A program made the translations under genes and the position numbers. 64,000 bases of DNA, from contig CANMUS010000006.1 in the NCBI GenBank assembly GCA_947501215.1, positions 1 through 64,000 on the forward strand. Reading direction: 5' to 3'. The notes under the pieces were generated by a model that saw only the letters and a list, made by a program, of their open reading frames with translations, searched no databases and was not told where the DNA came from. Positions 9,851 to 22,123 of this stretch are shown one piece after another. Each line of letters begins with the position of its first letter. Within the stretch, counting starts at the first letter, position 1. The stretch is from an uncultured Erythrobacter sp. GTDB lineage: Bacteria > Pseudomonadota > Alphaproteobacteria > Sphingomonadales > Sphingomonadaceae.

Positions 9851-11880
9851 CTGTTGGCAGCTCCCTTCAGCGGCAAGGTCGTTGCTTTGCCTGCACCGTT
9901 CATCGCATCGGCGACCGGCTGCGGCAGCGCGATTTCGCCCACCCGGACCCGGGCCGTGCTGAAGCCCAGCCGGACTTCGTAATCGCCCGCTTCCACCTTG
10001 AAACGCGCTTGCGCATCATAGTGCGCGAGAGCCTCGGCAGCGAGTTCGAAGGTCATTTGCGTGCTCCGGCCCGGTTCGAGCGCGATCCTCTGGAACCCGC
10101 GGAGAACGGCGTCCCGCGATGCAGCAGGACCGTCGAGCCTGCGAAGGTAGAGCTGCAGCATCTCTTCGCCGCGCCGCTCGCCGATATTGCGGAGGCGGGC
10201 GCTGGCAAGGATGCGATCGGCGCCCAGCTCAAGCGACAGATCGCCAAGCGTGAATTCGCCATACGACAAGCCATGGCCGAAGGGTAGGCGGACTTCTCCG
10301 CTGCGCGTCCTGATCGCATAGGGCAGACGTGCGGACGGCTCGCTTTGTCCGCTCAGTATCTCGGCGATCGCATCACCCGAATGCGTGCCCAGCGTCCCGG
10401 CATGGAGAATGCAGGGCAGCGGCTCGCCGCCGATGTCGGGATCGCAGGGCCGCGAGCCGAGCGTAACGAGGACGGTTCTCGGATTGGCGGCGCGCAAGGT
10501 CTCGAGCAGCACTGTCTGCGCTTCGCCCAGCGGCTCGCCCGGTCGCTCGCTGCCCTGCCCAAGCACGGCCACCACTACTCCCGCACGGCGCGCGGCTTCG
10601 CCGGCCATGCCTATGGCCATGCGATCGGCGTGGATCATCCTGTCGATGACCGACTGACCTTCGCGCAGGGCAAGGCCGGCCACGAACTTGTGTGCGATGC
10701 CGAGCGCCTCGAGACCATCGATGACGCTAGTCGCGTCGCCCCGGTTTCCGCCGGAAGCAAGCGAACGGTCGCGAGCTGCGCTGCCGACCACGAGGACGTC
10801 TTCGCCGCCGGGCGACAACGGGAGCAGTCCGCCCTGGTTGCGGAGCAAAACGATCGACTTGCTCGCCAGATCGTGTGCCGGGTCTCGAAGGTCATTGGGC
10901 CTTGGCGGTGCAGCGGGCGCCACATCCTCCGACGGACGGAACAGCCCGAGATCGAATTTCGCCGCGAGTACCCGGCGCACGGCTTCGTCGAGCTCGCTGG
11001 CACCGATGCGCCCGTCCTCGACGGCCGCGACCAGGCGCTCTACCGACAGGCCGACGAAGGCCGGTCCGTCGGCGTCGTGTCCGGATTTCTCTGCCAGTTG
11101 CGCCCAATCTGCCAGCAGGATGCCATCGAACCCGCCGGCGCGGCGCAAGTTTTTCAAAGCGTCGTTCGCGATCCGGGAGACGTTGCGCCGGCCTTGGCCT
11201 CTCGTATCGAGACCGATGGTCGCGGGAGCAGCCTGTTCGACCGTCTTGAGAATGGCGCGAAATTGTTCGCGCTCTCGCAGGCTGCCTTCTCCGCGGCGCC
11301 CGACCCTGTCGTTGAAAGCGAAATCGAGCGTGGCCAGAACCTGCCGCCGAAAGTCGCTGCGTTGCGCCTGCAATCCGCGCACGCGGCCAGCAGCGATCTG
11401 CTCTGCGAGCCAGGCGCTTTCGCCGTAAGACTGCTCGAAGCCGACATCGGTGAGATAGTTTGTCGTCGCGAGGACCGGTGAAAAGGCCCAGTTCAGACCA
11501 AGTGCGAGGTATTCTTCAGCAAGCGCCTCTTCGGCAGCAGCTACTGCCTCGGGGTTCCAGCTGGCGGCCATACCGACCGGGGCGGGCAAGCGACCGGGCA
11601 GCACCTGCGCCGGGTCGGCAGCGAAGAATAGCGGTATGCCGAGACGCGTTTCCTCGATCGCGATCTGTTGCAATTGGTGGGTGCGCATGGCGCCGACCGG
11701 ATCGATGAACCCGCTCACCAGCCCGCGCCGCAACTGATCTATGCGCGTCGGATCGCTGCTCGCCGATCCATCCGGCAAGAGCACCAGTTGCCCCGCTTTT
11801 TCTTCCAGCGTCATGTAGTCGAGCAGGTCCTCGACGAACCTGACGCGCTCGGGAGCGGGAGTGAAGGGCGTTTGCGACAT
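9847..11880 (-). CDS. GH3-family glycoside hydrolase homologue, active site degenerate
   Basis: A 677-aa protein with the GH3 layout: TIM-barrel domain (about 20-310), alpha/beta domain (about 345-535, [16 protein letters not shown] and [12 protein letters not shown]) and a C-terminal fibronectin-like domain. The nucleophile region is [10 protein letters not shown], retaining the Asp of the usual SDW/SDH. The substrate-binding Lys-His of the KHF motif is not visible (LATLDF sits at the expected place) and the GxDxxHG segment reads [10 protein letters not shown]. No signal peptide is seen, so it is probably cytoplasmic. It may be a pseudoenzyme or have changed specificity. Confidence 0.75.
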   Translation of the reverse strand: MSQTPFTPAPERVRFVEDLLDYMTLEEKAGQLVLLPDGSASSDPTRIDQLRRGLVSGFIDPVGAMRTHQLQQIAIEETRLGIPLFFAADPAQVLPGRLPAPVGMAASWNPEAVAAAEEALAEEYLALGLNWAFSPVLATTNYLTDVGFEQSYGESAWLAEQIAAGRVRGLQAQRSDFRRQVLATLDFAFNDRVGRRGEGSLREREQFRAILKTVEQAAPATIGLDTRGQGRRNVSRIANDALKNLRRAGGFDGILLADWAQLAEKSGHDADGPAFVGLSVERLVAAVEDGRIGASELDEAVRRVLAAKFDLGLFRPSEDVAPAAPPRPNDLRDPAHDLASKSIVLLRNQGGLLPLSPGGEDVLVVGSAARDRSLASGGNRGDATSVIDGLEALGIAHKFVAGLALREGQSVIDRMIHADRMAIGMAGEAARRAGVVVAVLGQGSERPGEPLGEAQTVLLETLRAANPRTVLVTLGSRPCDPDIGGEPLPCILHAGTLGTHSGDAIAEILSGQSEPSARLPYAIRTRSGEVRLPFGHGLSYGEFTLGDLSLELGADRILASARLRNIGERRGEEMLQLYLRRLDGPAASRDAVLRGFQRIALEPGRSTQMTFELAAEALAHYDAQARFKVEAGDYEVRLGFSTARVRVGEIALPQPVADAMNGAGKATTLPLKGAANS

Positions 11881-11981
11881 TGCCCGCCGGTGATCGCGGG
11901 GAATGGTAAATATCCGGTTTGCAATTGCCGCTTGCTGCGACAGGCCGTGCTTCGGCAGCGACCCTTCTGCAGTGATTTACA

Positions 11982-12003
11982 GATATAAAAATATCTTTAT
12001 ATC
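11982..12003. promoter_or_regulatory. Operator-like palindrome upstream of methionine regulator
   Basis: Perfect 8-bp arms GATATAAA and TTTATATC flank the six bases AATATC; 20 of 22 positions are symmetric. It ends 10 bp before the ATG of the ArsR-methyltransferase gene, where it would overlap the promoter or ribosome binding region. Its position and its resemblance (from memory) to SahR-type sites suggest autoregulation in response to S-adenosylhomocysteine; this is an inference. Confidence 0.7.
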
Positions 12004-12013
12004 CCCTGCAGGA

Positions 12014-12985
12014 ATGCACACCGAAACCCTCTTCCGCGCGCTGGCCGACCCTACGCGCCTCAGGATCCTGCGGCTGCTGGGGTCGATGGAACTTGCCGTG
12101 GGGGAGGTGGCGCAGGTGCTCGGCCAGAGCCAGCCGCGGGTTTCGCGCCATATCGGCATCTTGTGCGACGCCGGTCTTGCCGAGCGACGGCGGGAGGGGA
12201 GCTGGACGTTCGTCCGCGCCGGATCGGTGACGACTGCAGAGCCATCGCTTGCCGGAGGTACCATCCGATTGCTCGACGTTGCGGAACGCGCGGACAGCGA
12301 GTTTGCCGAACTATGCGCCTCCGATCGGCGCAAGCTCGCCGAAATCCGCGAAACCCGCGAAGCCGAGGCGCAGGCGTATTTTGCCCGCCATGCGCACGAT
12401 TGGGATGAATTGCGCCGTCTGCACAGTTCGGACGAAGCGATCGAAAGCGCGCTGGACGCAGCCTTGGGCAATGCCCCGCTCGGGCGTTTGCTCGATATCG
12501 GTACCGGAACTGGACGCATGGCCGAAATCTTTGCCGAGCGCGCCGAGCACATCGTGGCGCTCGACAAGAGCCTTGCGATGTTGCGTGTGGCGCGAGCGAA
12601 GCTGCAGAATCTGCCTGCCCAGCGGGTCGAGCTCGTTCAGGGCGACTTCGGATCGCTTCCCTTTGCCGCGGCGAGCTTCGACACGGTGCTGTTCCATCAG
12701 GTGCTTCATTTCGCTCAGGCTCCGCGCGCCGCCCTGGCTGAGGCTGCGCGGGTCACGTCTGTGGGCGGGCGCATCGCGATCGTCGATTTCGCCGCCCACC
12801 AGCGCGAGGAGCTGCGTGAGCGCTACGCTCATGCCCGGCTCGGCTTCGGCGACGCGCAGATGCGCGGCCTGCTGCAAGACGCCGGCTTCGTTCCCGGGGA
12901 GACCGCCGCTTTGGAGGATGGCGAGCTGGTCGTGAAAATTTGGATCGCAGAGCGCGATGCCGAAGCAAGAAAGGCCGTATCGTGA
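12014..12985 (+). CDS. ArsR-family regulator fused to SAM-dependent methyltransferase (SahR-like)
   Basis: A 323-aa fusion. Residues about 1-90 are an ArsR winged helix (TLFRALADPTRLRILRLL, VLGQSQPRVSRHIGIL). From about 135 a class I methyltransferase fold follows, with the SAM loop LLDIGTGTGRMAEI and a DTVLFHQVLHF segment. Such fusions in alphaproteobacteria lead methionine-cycle operons and probably sense SAM or SAH through the methyltransferase domain. It is coupled to metF by a GTGA overlap and has a strong palindrome just upstream, which it probably binds. Whether the methyltransferase domain is catalytic or only a sensor is unknown. Confidence 0.85.
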   Translation: MHTETLFRALADPTRLRILRLLGSMELAVGEVAQVLGQSQPRVSRHIGILCDAGLAERRREGSWTFVRAGSVTTAEPSLAGGTIRLLDVAERADSEFAELCASDRRKLAEIRETREAEAQAYFARHAHDWDELRRLHSSDEAIESALDAALGNAPLGRLLDIGTGTGRMAEIFAERAEHIVALDKSLAMLRVARAKLQNLPAQRVELVQGDFGSLPFAAASFDTVLFHQVLHFAQAPRAALAEAARVTSVGGRIAIVDFAAHQREELRERYAHARLGFGDAQMRGLLQDAGFVPGETAALEDGELVVKIWIAERDAEARKAVS

Positions 12986-13902
12986 GCCCAACCCTCAACC
13001 AGATGCGCGAAGCGCAGCGCGCGCTGGAAGCGCCGCTGTTCTCTGGCCTGCCCGGCGATATCGAGGTGAGCTTCGAATTCTTCCCGCCCAAGTCGGAGAA
13101 GATGGCGCAAACGCTGTGGCGGAGCGTGGAGACCCTCGCCCCGCTAGACCCGCGTTTCGTGTCGGTGACTTATGGCGCAGGCGGCTCGACTCGCGAACGC
13201 ACACATGCGGCCGTGCGGCGTATCGTGAGCGAGACCGATATTCCCGCCGCTGCGCACCTCACCTGCGTGCAAGCGACCCGCGAGGAGGTGGACCAGGTCG
13301 CGCGCGAATACTGGGAAGAGGGCGTGCGACATATCGTCGCCCTGCGCGGCGATGCTCCCGACGGTGGCGGCAGTTACGCTCCGCATCCCGGCGGTTATGA
13401 AAATGCCGCAGACCTGATCGCAGGCCTCAAGCAGATCGCGGATTTCGAGATTTCGGTCGCGGCCTATCCCGAAGTCCATCCGGATTCGCCCGATCGCCAA
13501 GCCGACCTCGACAATCTGAAGCGCAAGTTCGATGCCGGGGCGACCCGCGCGATCACGCAGTTCTTCTTCGATCCCGAATGCTTTTTCGAATTTCGCGACA
13601 AGGCCGAAGCTGCCGGGATCGAGGGCGAGATCGTGCCGGGCGTCATGCCGGTGATGAGTTTCGCCGCCGTCCAGCGGATGAGCGGATTGTGCGGGACCGC
13701 CATCCCCGACTGGATGGAGGGTCTGTTCGAGGGGCTCGACGAGCGGCCCGAAGCCCGCCAGCTGGTCAGCGCCACGATCGCTGCCGAAATGTGCCGCCGC
13801 CTCTATGCCGGCGGCGTGCGCCAGTTCCACTTCTATACTCTCAACCGCGCCGAGCTGAGCTATGCAATCTGCCACATGCTCGGCCTGCGACCGAAGGCCT
13901 GA
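12982..13902 (+). CDS. metF: Methylenetetrahydrofolate reductase
   Basis: A 306-aa FAD-dependent reductase that makes 5-methyltetrahydrofolate for methionine synthesis. Seen: SFEFFPPKSEKM at the N-terminus with the catalytic Glu, SVTYGAGGSTRERT, HLTCVQAT, ALRGDAP and FFFDPECFFEF, in the family order and length. The GTG start overlaps the stop of the regulator gene, and metH follows after 1 bp, so the methyl donor and its consumer are made together. Confidence 0.95.
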   Translation: MSPTLNQMREAQRALEAPLFSGLPGDIEVSFEFFPPKSEKMAQTLWRSVETLAPLDPRFVSVTYGAGGSTRERTHAAVRRIVSETDIPAAAHLTCVQATREEVDQVAREYWEEGVRHIVALRGDAPDGGGSYAPHPGGYENAADLIAGLKQIADFEISVAAYPEVHPDSPDRQADLDNLKRKFDAGATRAITQFFFDPECFFEFRDKAEAAGIEGEIVPGVMPVMSFAAVQRMSGLCGTAIPDWMEGLFEGLDERPEARQLVSATIAAEMCRRLYAGGVRQFHFYTLNRAELSYAICHMLGLRPKA

Positions 13903-13903
13903 C

Positions 13904-14950
13904 ATGTCCAAGCGTACCGAGTTCGCCGAAGCCGCCAGCCAGCGCATCCTGATCAAGGATGGCCCCTACGGTACCGAGATCCAGCGCGCCAAGCTGGCAC
14001 CGGAGGACTATGCGGGCGACACCGGCCTGACGGCCGACCAGAAGGGCAATAACGATCTCGTCAATCTGACGCAGCCGCAGGTGATCCGGAAAATCTGCGA
14101 CAGCTATATCGATGCTGGCGCGCATATTCTTGCGACCAACACGTTCAACGCCAATCGCATCAGCCAGGCGGATTACGACGCCGAGCATCTGGTGCACGAG
14201 ATCAACGTCTCCGCCGCCCGGATCATTCGCGAAGCGGTGGACGAGGCAACGGCGAAGGACGGCATCCCCCGTTTCGTCGCAGGGGCCATGGGGCCGACGA
14301 ACAAGACGCTCTCGCTCTCGCCCGATGTCGAGGACCCGGGCTTTCGTGAAGTCACCTATGACGAGATCGTGGCCGTCTATGTCGAACAGGCGCGCGCCCT
14401 GATCGAGGGCGGGGCGGATTTCATCCTGATCGAGACCGTTTTCGACACGCTCAACTGCAAGGCCGCGATCATGGCGGTCAAGCAACTGGAGCGCGAGCTC
14501 GGGCAGGACATCCCGATCATGATCTCGCTCACGCTGACCGATCTGTCTGGCCGCAATCTGTCGGGCCACACGGTCGAAGCCTTCTGGTATACTGTGCGCC
14601 ACGCCAAGCCGCTGACGATGGGCCTCAACTGCAGCTTCGGTGCCGAGCAGCTGCGCCCGCATGTCCAGATCCTGTCCGACATCGCCGAAACCTATCTGAT
14701 GGTCTATCCCAATGCGGGCCTGCCGAACGACCTTGGCGAATATGACGAACTGCCGGAGACCACGGCGACGCTGACCAAGGTCTGGGCCGAGAATGGCCGT
14801 GTCAACGCGCTGGGCGGCTGCTGCGGTTCGACCCCCGCCCACATCGCGGCGATGGCCAAAGCGGTCGACGGCATCGCGCCGCGCAAGCTGCCCACTGTCG
14901 ACCCGGACATGCGCTTGGCCGGCCTAGAACCCTTTACGATTGCTGCCTGA
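13904..14950 (+). CDS. metH: Methionine synthase, homocysteine-binding subunit (split MetH, N-part)
   Basis: A 348-aa homocysteine S-methyltransferase domain, the first module of cobalamin-dependent MetH. Zinc ligands are visible at GLNCSFGAEQL and LGGCCGSTPAH. The substrate-site segment DGPYGTEIQ is near residue 20. In E. coli this module is fused to the rest of MetH; here it is a separate polypeptide. The next gene, carrying the other modules, starts 3 bp after the stop. Together they total 1222 residues, close to one full MetH. Confidence 0.93.
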   Translation: MSKRTEFAEAASQRILIKDGPYGTEIQRAKLAPEDYAGDTGLTADQKGNNDLVNLTQPQVIRKICDSYIDAGAHILATNTFNANRISQADYDAEHLVHEINVSAARIIREAVDEATAKDGIPRFVAGAMGPTNKTLSLSPDVEDPGFREVTYDEIVAVYVEQARALIEGGADFILIETVFDTLNCKAAIMAVKQLERELGQDIPIMISLTLTDLSGRNLSGHTVEAFWYTVRHAKPLTMGLNCSFGAEQLRPHVQILSDIAETYLMVYPNAGLPNDLGEYDELPETTATLTKVWAENGRVNALGGCCGSTPAHIAAMAKAVDGIAPRKLPTVDPDMRLAGLEPFTIAA

Positions 14951-14953
14951 CCC

Positions 14954-17553
<2,600 letters not shown>

Positions 17554-17578
<25 letters not shown>

Positions 17579-18491
17579 GCACCCTGCCGAAGGGGAGGCT
17601 GGTTTGGATCGGCGGCGGCATTCTGCTGCTCGCCTTCGGCGCGCTGTTGTTCTTGGCCCCCTACGATACGCGACTTGTCTCTCGCCTATGGTTCCTCCCC
17701 GGGATCGGGGTCATCGGAGCGATCATCGCCAATACGTCCGGTACCGGCGGCGGGGTGGTCTTCGTGCCCGTCTTCAACGCCTTGCGCGAATGGCAGGTTA
17801 TGGACCTCCAGCCACTGCAAGTGGTGGGGGTTTCCATGTGTATTCAGAGTTTCGGCATGACAATGGGGGCCCTGCGCTGGACCGACCGATTGTATCACCA
17901 GCCGCAACCCGAACCCTTGCACGCCGAGGTCCGTCCGAGGGATTTCTTCACCGTGGCCGGGGCGGTCCTGGCGCTGTCGCTGCCTGTCATGCTTGCAACC
18001 CAGCGCCTGACGGCTTTCGACCAGCACGCAGTCTTGATGGGCTACAAGACTTTTTCCATACTGCTCGGCATTGCGTTGATCGCCTCGACCTGGACGGTCA
18101 ATCTGGAGCGTGCGGAAAAGGCTCGGCTCGAGCGTCTCGACCTCGCTGTCTTGCTGATGCTCGCAATACCGGGTGGCATGCTGACGGCTTTGTTCTCCGT
18201 CGGCATCGGCGAACTTGTCGCGCTATACTTGTTCATCCGGCGTTACCCAGTCCTGCTCTGCACAGGGGCAGCCTGCCTGATCTCCTCGGTCAGCGTGATC
18301 GTAGGCGCTCTCTGGCATGTCGAGGCGGGCACGATCCAGTGGGAGGTGGTACTGCTGGCCGGGCCTGCGGCGGCGCTGGTTGGGTTCCTTGCGCGATTGC
18401 ACTCTGGCTTGGGGCGAGGCGCCTCAAAACGCTCGACGGCAGTTGGATCGTCCTGTCCGCGCTTTATCTACTATGGCTCAATTGGAGCTGA
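17554..18491 (+). pseudogene. TSUP family transporter (TauE/SafE-like), frameshifted near C-terminus
   Basis: A membrane protein of the TSUP (sulfite exporter TauE/SafE) family: GVIGAIIANTSGTGGGVVFV near residue 55, PLQVVGVSMCIQSFGMTMGA, IPGGMLTALFSVGIGELVAL and SSVSVIVGALWHV. The frame is open to about 18390 (ALVGFLA), but the expected C-terminus, IALWLGARRL followed by WIVLSALYLLWLN, lies in another frame and stops at 18491. The original frame continues with unrelated residues to 18789. A one-base loss (or two-base gain) near 18390-18400 explains this. The start is ATG 17554 (overlapping metH) or TTG 17575. It may be a real mutation or an assembly error. Confidence 0.75.
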
Positions 18492-18850
18492 TCGACATGA
18501 TTTAGCTCGGCGCGGTAACTACGGGACAGGCGTGCGCACGCTCTCTCCGGCATTTGATGGTTGTGCCGACGATCTCTTCGCGGACAGTGTACGCCGTGAT
18601 GGCCATGCGGGCGAAGCGTATGGCTTGCGCTCGGGCCTGTGGATCGCGGAGGACGACAGCGAATGCCTCGCCTACTTCGCCACCGCCGTGCCCGATCGCA
18701 CATCGCGGGACGAAGGCGGTTCGCGCCCGCGGAAATCGACCTGGTCCGCCATGCGCTCGAGGCCGGGGAATAAGGCTTTTCGCGATTGACGCTGCGCGGG
18801 GATTGCCGCAGTGCAATAGCCGTCGGCTGCGGGAGCGATTCTGTAGCGGG
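18492..18850. other. Gap between TSUP gene and glycine riboswitch, no supported gene
   Basis: High-GC sequence with open frames on both strands. None has a convincing start, ribosome binding site or recognisable protein content. A minus-strand frame ending near 18502 reads EAFAVVLRDPQARAQAIRF, which could be a decayed or unrecognised gene. The promoter for the riboswitch transcript should lie in its last 50-100 bp. Confidence 0.4.
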
Positions 18851-19041
18851 CGCGCACGGGAGAGCGTGCGGGGCGGCGTCCCCGTACCGCCGAAGGAGCA
18901 ACCGCCCCGGAAACTCTCAGGCCACCGGACCGTGCGGGCCATCGACACTCTGGAAAGCGCCGGTCGCCATCGCGGCCAGCCACCGAAGGGGTAAGCACGC
19001 CCATCCGCGTGTCAGTCTCTCAGGTTTCCCGACAGAGGGGG
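18851..19041 (+). promoter_or_regulatory. Tandem glycine riboswitch
   Basis: Two aptamer-like blocks precede gcvT. The first has GGGAGAG (18859), CCGCCGAAGGAGCAA, AAACTCTCAGGC and closing GACACTCTGG. The second has CCACCGAAGGGGTAAG, TCTCTCAGGTTTCCCGACAGAGGGG. The order and conserved segments match the cooperative tandem glycine aptamer, which switches on glycine cleavage genes when glycine is abundant. The expression platform would be the 55 bp between 19041 and the gcvT start. Confidence 0.92.
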
Positions 19042-19096
19042 CATGGGTTGTTTTCCCGCGCCGGGATCGGCGCGCCCATGCTTTGAAGGACGGGAT

Positions 19097-20287
19097 TTGA
19101 GCGAGACTGAAGAAAACGAACAGCAGGAAACCGGCACGCTGCCGCTAGATGCATGGCATCGCGGCAAGGGCGCTCGCATGGTCGAGTTCGCCGGTTACTG
19201 GATGCCGATCCAGTACAACAAGGAAAGCGGCGGCGGGATCGTCGCCGAACACGAATGGACGCGCAGCAGTGCCGGCCTGTTCGATGTGAGCCATATGGGC
19301 CAGCTGATGGTCACCGGCGAGAAGGCGGCTGAGGAGCTCGAGAAGCTGCTCCCCGGTGCGATCGGGACGTTGAAGCCCGGGCGGGTCCGCTATTCGCTGT
19401 TGCTCAACGACGAGGGCGGCATTCTCGACGATCTCATGGTCACCAATGCCACGCCGTGGATCGAGGGCGACGAGGAAGCGGGCACCGAAGGGCATTGGGG
19501 CGAGCCGGCCTATTACATCGTCGTCAATGGCGCGATGAAGTGGGACGACATTGCCCATTTGCGCGAACATCTCGACGACGATGTCACGCTGACCCACATG
19601 GACGATTATGCGCTGGTCGCGCTGCAGGGGCCTAATGCCGCGACTGCGCTCAACCGCATCATGCGCGGCGTGCCCGAACAGCTCGTCTTCATGCAGTCGC
19701 TGGAACATGATTTCGGCGAATGGCCGCTGCGCATCACCCGCGCCGGATACACTGGAGAAGACGGGTTCGAGATATCGGTGCCCGCCGAATTCGCGGAATC
19801 GCTGTGCGACCGGCTCTGTGCGGAGATCGAAGTGCGTCCTGCGGGACTTGGCGCGCGCGACAGCCTGCGGCTGGAGGCGGGCCTGCCGCTCTACGGCCAC
19901 GACATGACCGAAACGGTCGATCCGGTCAGCGCCGATCTTGCCTTCGCGCTCACCAAGAAGCGCCGCGAGACTGGCGGCTGGATGGGCTTCGACGCGGTGA
20001 GGACGCTGATGGAGTCCGGCCCGAAGGAACGCCGCGTGGGCCTTGCCCTCGAAGGGCGCCTGCCGGCCCGCGAAGGTGCGGAAATCTACGTCGGCGACGA
20101 CAAGGTCGGCCGCGTCACCAGCGGCGGTTTCTCGCCCACGCTCGGCCACCCGATCGCCATGGGCTATGTCGATGTCGCCCATGCCGAAGCGGGAACCGAT
20201 CTCGAGATCATGGTTCGTAACAAGAGACTTGCGGCGAAGGTGGTGACGCTCCCCTTCGTCTCCCACAACTATTACCGAGGGAGCTGA
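19097..20287 (+). CDS. gcvT: Glycine cleavage system T protein (aminomethyltransferase)
   Basis: A 396-aa tetrahydrofolate-dependent aminomethyltransferase of the glycine cleavage complex. It releases ammonia from the aminomethyl-lipoyl H protein and makes methylene-THF. Family segments are clear: [48 protein letters not shown] and the closing [16 protein letters not shown] choose TTG at 19097 because AAGGA lies 6-7 nt upstream; the in-frame ATG at 19043 would sit inside the riboswitch 3' edge and add an unlikely 18-residue leader. First gene of gcvTH-PA-PB. Confidence 0.93.
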   Translation: MSETEENEQQETGTLPLDAWHRGKGARMVEFAGYWMPIQYNKESGGGIVAEHEWTRSSAGLFDVSHMGQLMVTGEKAAEELEKLLPGAIGTLKPGRVRYSLLLNDEGGILDDLMVTNATPWIEGDEEAGTEGHWGEPAYYIVVNGAMKWDDIAHLREHLDDDVTLTHMDDYALVALQGPNAATALNRIMRGVPEQLVFMQSLEHDFGEWPLRITRAGYTGEDGFEISVPAEFAESLCDRLCAEIEVRPAGLGARDSLRLEAGLPLYGHDMTETVDPVSADLAFALTKKRRETGGWMGFDAVRTLMESGPKERRVGLALEGRLPAREGAEIYVGDDKVGRVTSGGFSPTLGHPIAMGYVDVAHAEAGTDLEIMVRNKRLAAKVVTLPFVSHNYYRGS

Positions 20288-20291
20288 CCCG

Positions 20292-20663
20292 ATGGCCCGT
20301 TACTTCACAGAAGAGCATGAATGGATCGACGTGGAGGGCGATAGCGCCACCGTCGGCATTACCGATTACGCGCAGGGCCAGCTGGGCGATATCGTCTTCG
20401 TCGAGCTGCCCGAAGTCGGCAGCGTGATCGACAAGGGCAAGGACGCTGCCGTGGTCGAAAGCGTGAAGGCCGCCAGCGACGTCTATGCCCCGATCAGCGG
20501 CGAAGTGATGGAATCGAACGAGGCGCTGGAGGAAGACCCGGCGCTGGTGAACACCTCGCCGGAGGAAACCGGCTGGTTCTTCAAGATGACCATCGGCGAC
20601 AAGAGCGAGCTCGAAGGCCTGATGGATGCGAAAGCCTACAAGAGTTTTTGCGATTCTCTCTAG
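20292..20663 (+). CDS. gcvH: Glycine cleavage system H protein
   Basis: A 123-aa lipoyl carrier that shuttles the aminomethyl group between P, T and L proteins. The lipoylation site is the Lys in [16 protein letters not shown] (about residue 60). [20 protein letters not shown] at the N-terminus and [13 protein letters not shown] near the C-terminus are typical. It lies 4 bp after gcvT. A palindromic repeat separates it from gcvPA, which may lower readthrough or stabilise the upstream message, giving more H and T than P. Confidence 0.97.
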   Translation: MARYFTEEHEWIDVEGDSATVGITDYAQGQLGDIVFVELPEVGSVIDKGKDAAVVESVKAASDVYAPISGEVMESNEALEEDPALVNTSPEETGWFFKMTIGDKSELEGLMDAKAYKSFCDSL

Positions 20664-20746
20664 TCGTCACCCCAGCGAAGGCTGGGGTCGATTTCAGCAA
20701 CGTCCGGCCTCGCGGACAGCGATCCCAGCTTTGGCTGGGATGACGG
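20664..20746. repeat. Palindromic intergenic repeat (REP-like, two hairpins)
   Basis: Two hairpins: CCCCAGCGAAGGCTGGGG near 20670 and TCCCAGCTTTGGCTGGGA near 20724, separated by a CGTCCGGCCTCGCGGACAG segment that can itself form a stem. The same unit recurs at 28558-28672. It lies inside the gcv operon. Confidence 0.85.
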
Positions 20747-20755
20747 GAAATTGAA

Positions 20756-22123
20756 ATGCGCTACCTACCCCTGACCGATACCGACCGTTCGGCGATGCTC
20801 GCCAAGATCGGCGCGAGCGACATCGATGCCCTGTTCGTCGATGTGCCGGAAGAGGCGCGGCTGAGCGGCCCGATCGAGGGGCTGCCGATGCACGCCAGCG
20901 AGATGGCGGTCGAAAAGCATATGCGGCGGCTCAGCAAGAAGAACCTCGCGGCGGCAGATGCGGCCTTCTTCCTTGGGGCGGGAGCCTACAAGCATCATGT
21001 CCCCGCCAGCGTCGATCACATCATCCAGCGCGGCGAGTTCCTCACCGCCTATACGCCCTACCAGCCGGAAATCGCGCAGGGCACCCTGCAGATGCTGTTC
21101 GAGTTCCAGACGCAGGTCGCGCGGCTCTATGGCTGCGCTGTGGCCAATGCGTCGATGTACGATGGCTCGACTGCGTGCTGGGAAGCGGTTGCCATGGCCA
21201 GCCGCATCGCCCGCGGCAAGAAGCGCAAGGTCGTGCTCTCGGGCGCGCTGCACCCGCATTACGCCGAGGTGGTGCGGACGATGGCCAAGTTCACCGACGA
21301 CGAGATCGCCGGCGCTCTGCCCAGTCTGACGGCAAAGCCCGATGACGACGGCCTGATTGCGCGGATCGACGGCGATACAAGCTGCGTCGTGGTGCAATAT
21401 CCCGACATCCTCGGTCGCCTCCCCGATATCGCGAAGATTGCCGAGGCAGCGCATGAGCAGGGCGCGCTGGTCATCGCAGTTAACACCGAGCCCGTGGCGC
21501 TCGGCGCGGTGAAATCGCCCGGCGAGCTGGGCGCGGACATCGTCGTTGGCGAGGGCCAGTCGATCGGCGTCGGCCTGCAGTTCGGCGGACCGTATCTCGG
21601 CCTCTTCGCCGTGCGTGACGAAAAATATGTCCGCATGATGCCGGGCCGCCTGTGCGGGGAAACGGTCGATGCGGAGGGCAAGCGCGGTTTCGTGCTTACG
21701 CTGTCGACGCGCGAGCAGCACATCCGCCGCGAAAAGGCGACCTCGAACATCTGCACCAATTCCGGCCTCTGCGCGCTGGCTTTCAGCGTTCACATGACCT
21801 TGCTGGGCGAGAAGGGATTGCGGCAGCTGGCGATGGAGAACCATCGCCTCGCCTGCATCGCTGCCGACCGGCTGGCCAAGGTGTCCGGTGTCGAGGTGCT
21901 CAACGATTCATTCTTCAACGAATTTACCGTGCTGCTGGGTGGCGATGCCCGCCAGATCGTGCGCAAGCTGACCAAGCAGGATGTCCTGGCGGGGGTGTCC
22001 CTCGGCCGCCTGTTCCCCGGCAATGAGGCGCTTGCCAATGGGCTGCTGGTCGCCGTGACCGAAACCACAACGGAGGAGGATATCGAAACCCTTGCCTCCG
22101 CGCTCGAGGAGGTGCTGGCATGA
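20756..22123 (+). CDS. gcvPA: Glycine dehydrogenase (decarboxylating) subunit 1
   Basis: A 455-aa first subunit of the two-part P protein, the PLP enzyme that decarboxylates glycine. Recognisable parts: [50 protein letters not shown] and [15 protein letters not shown]. Alphaproteobacteria vary between one-chain and split P proteins; here it is split, with gcvPB overlapping by 4 nt (ATGA), as expected for partners made in equal amounts. Confidence 0.95.
   Translation: MRYLPLTDTDRSAMLAKIGASDIDALFVDVPEEARLSGPIEGLPMHASEMAVEKHMRRLSKKNLAAADAAFFLGAGAYKHHVPASVDHIIQRGEFLTAYTPYQPEIAQGTLQMLFEFQTQVARLYGCAVANASMYDGSTACWEAVAMASRIARGKKRKVVLSGALHPHYAEVVRTMAKFTDDEIAGALPSLTAKPDDDGLIARIDGDTSCVVVQYPDILGRLPDIAKIAEAAHEQGALVIAVNTEPVALGAVKSPGELGADIVVGEGQSIGVGLQFGGPYLGLFAVRDEKYVRMMPGRLCGETVDAEGKRGFVLTLSTREQHIRREKATSNICTNSGLCALAFSVHMTLLGEKGLRQLAMENHRLACIAADRLAKVSGVEVLNDSFFNEFTVLLGGDARQIVRKLTKQDVLAGVSLGRLFPGNEALANGLLVAVTETTTEEDIETLASALEEVLA

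Noticed and set aside
18502..18948. Minus-strand frame over the glycine riboswitch and upstream gap
   Set aside because: It crosses the riboswitch aptamer, lacks a supported start and has no recognisable domain. I leave the gap unassigned.
20664..20746. CRISPR-like interpretation of the palindromic repeats
   Set aside because: Only isolated hairpin pairs, not arrays with regular unique spacers; no cas genes are present.
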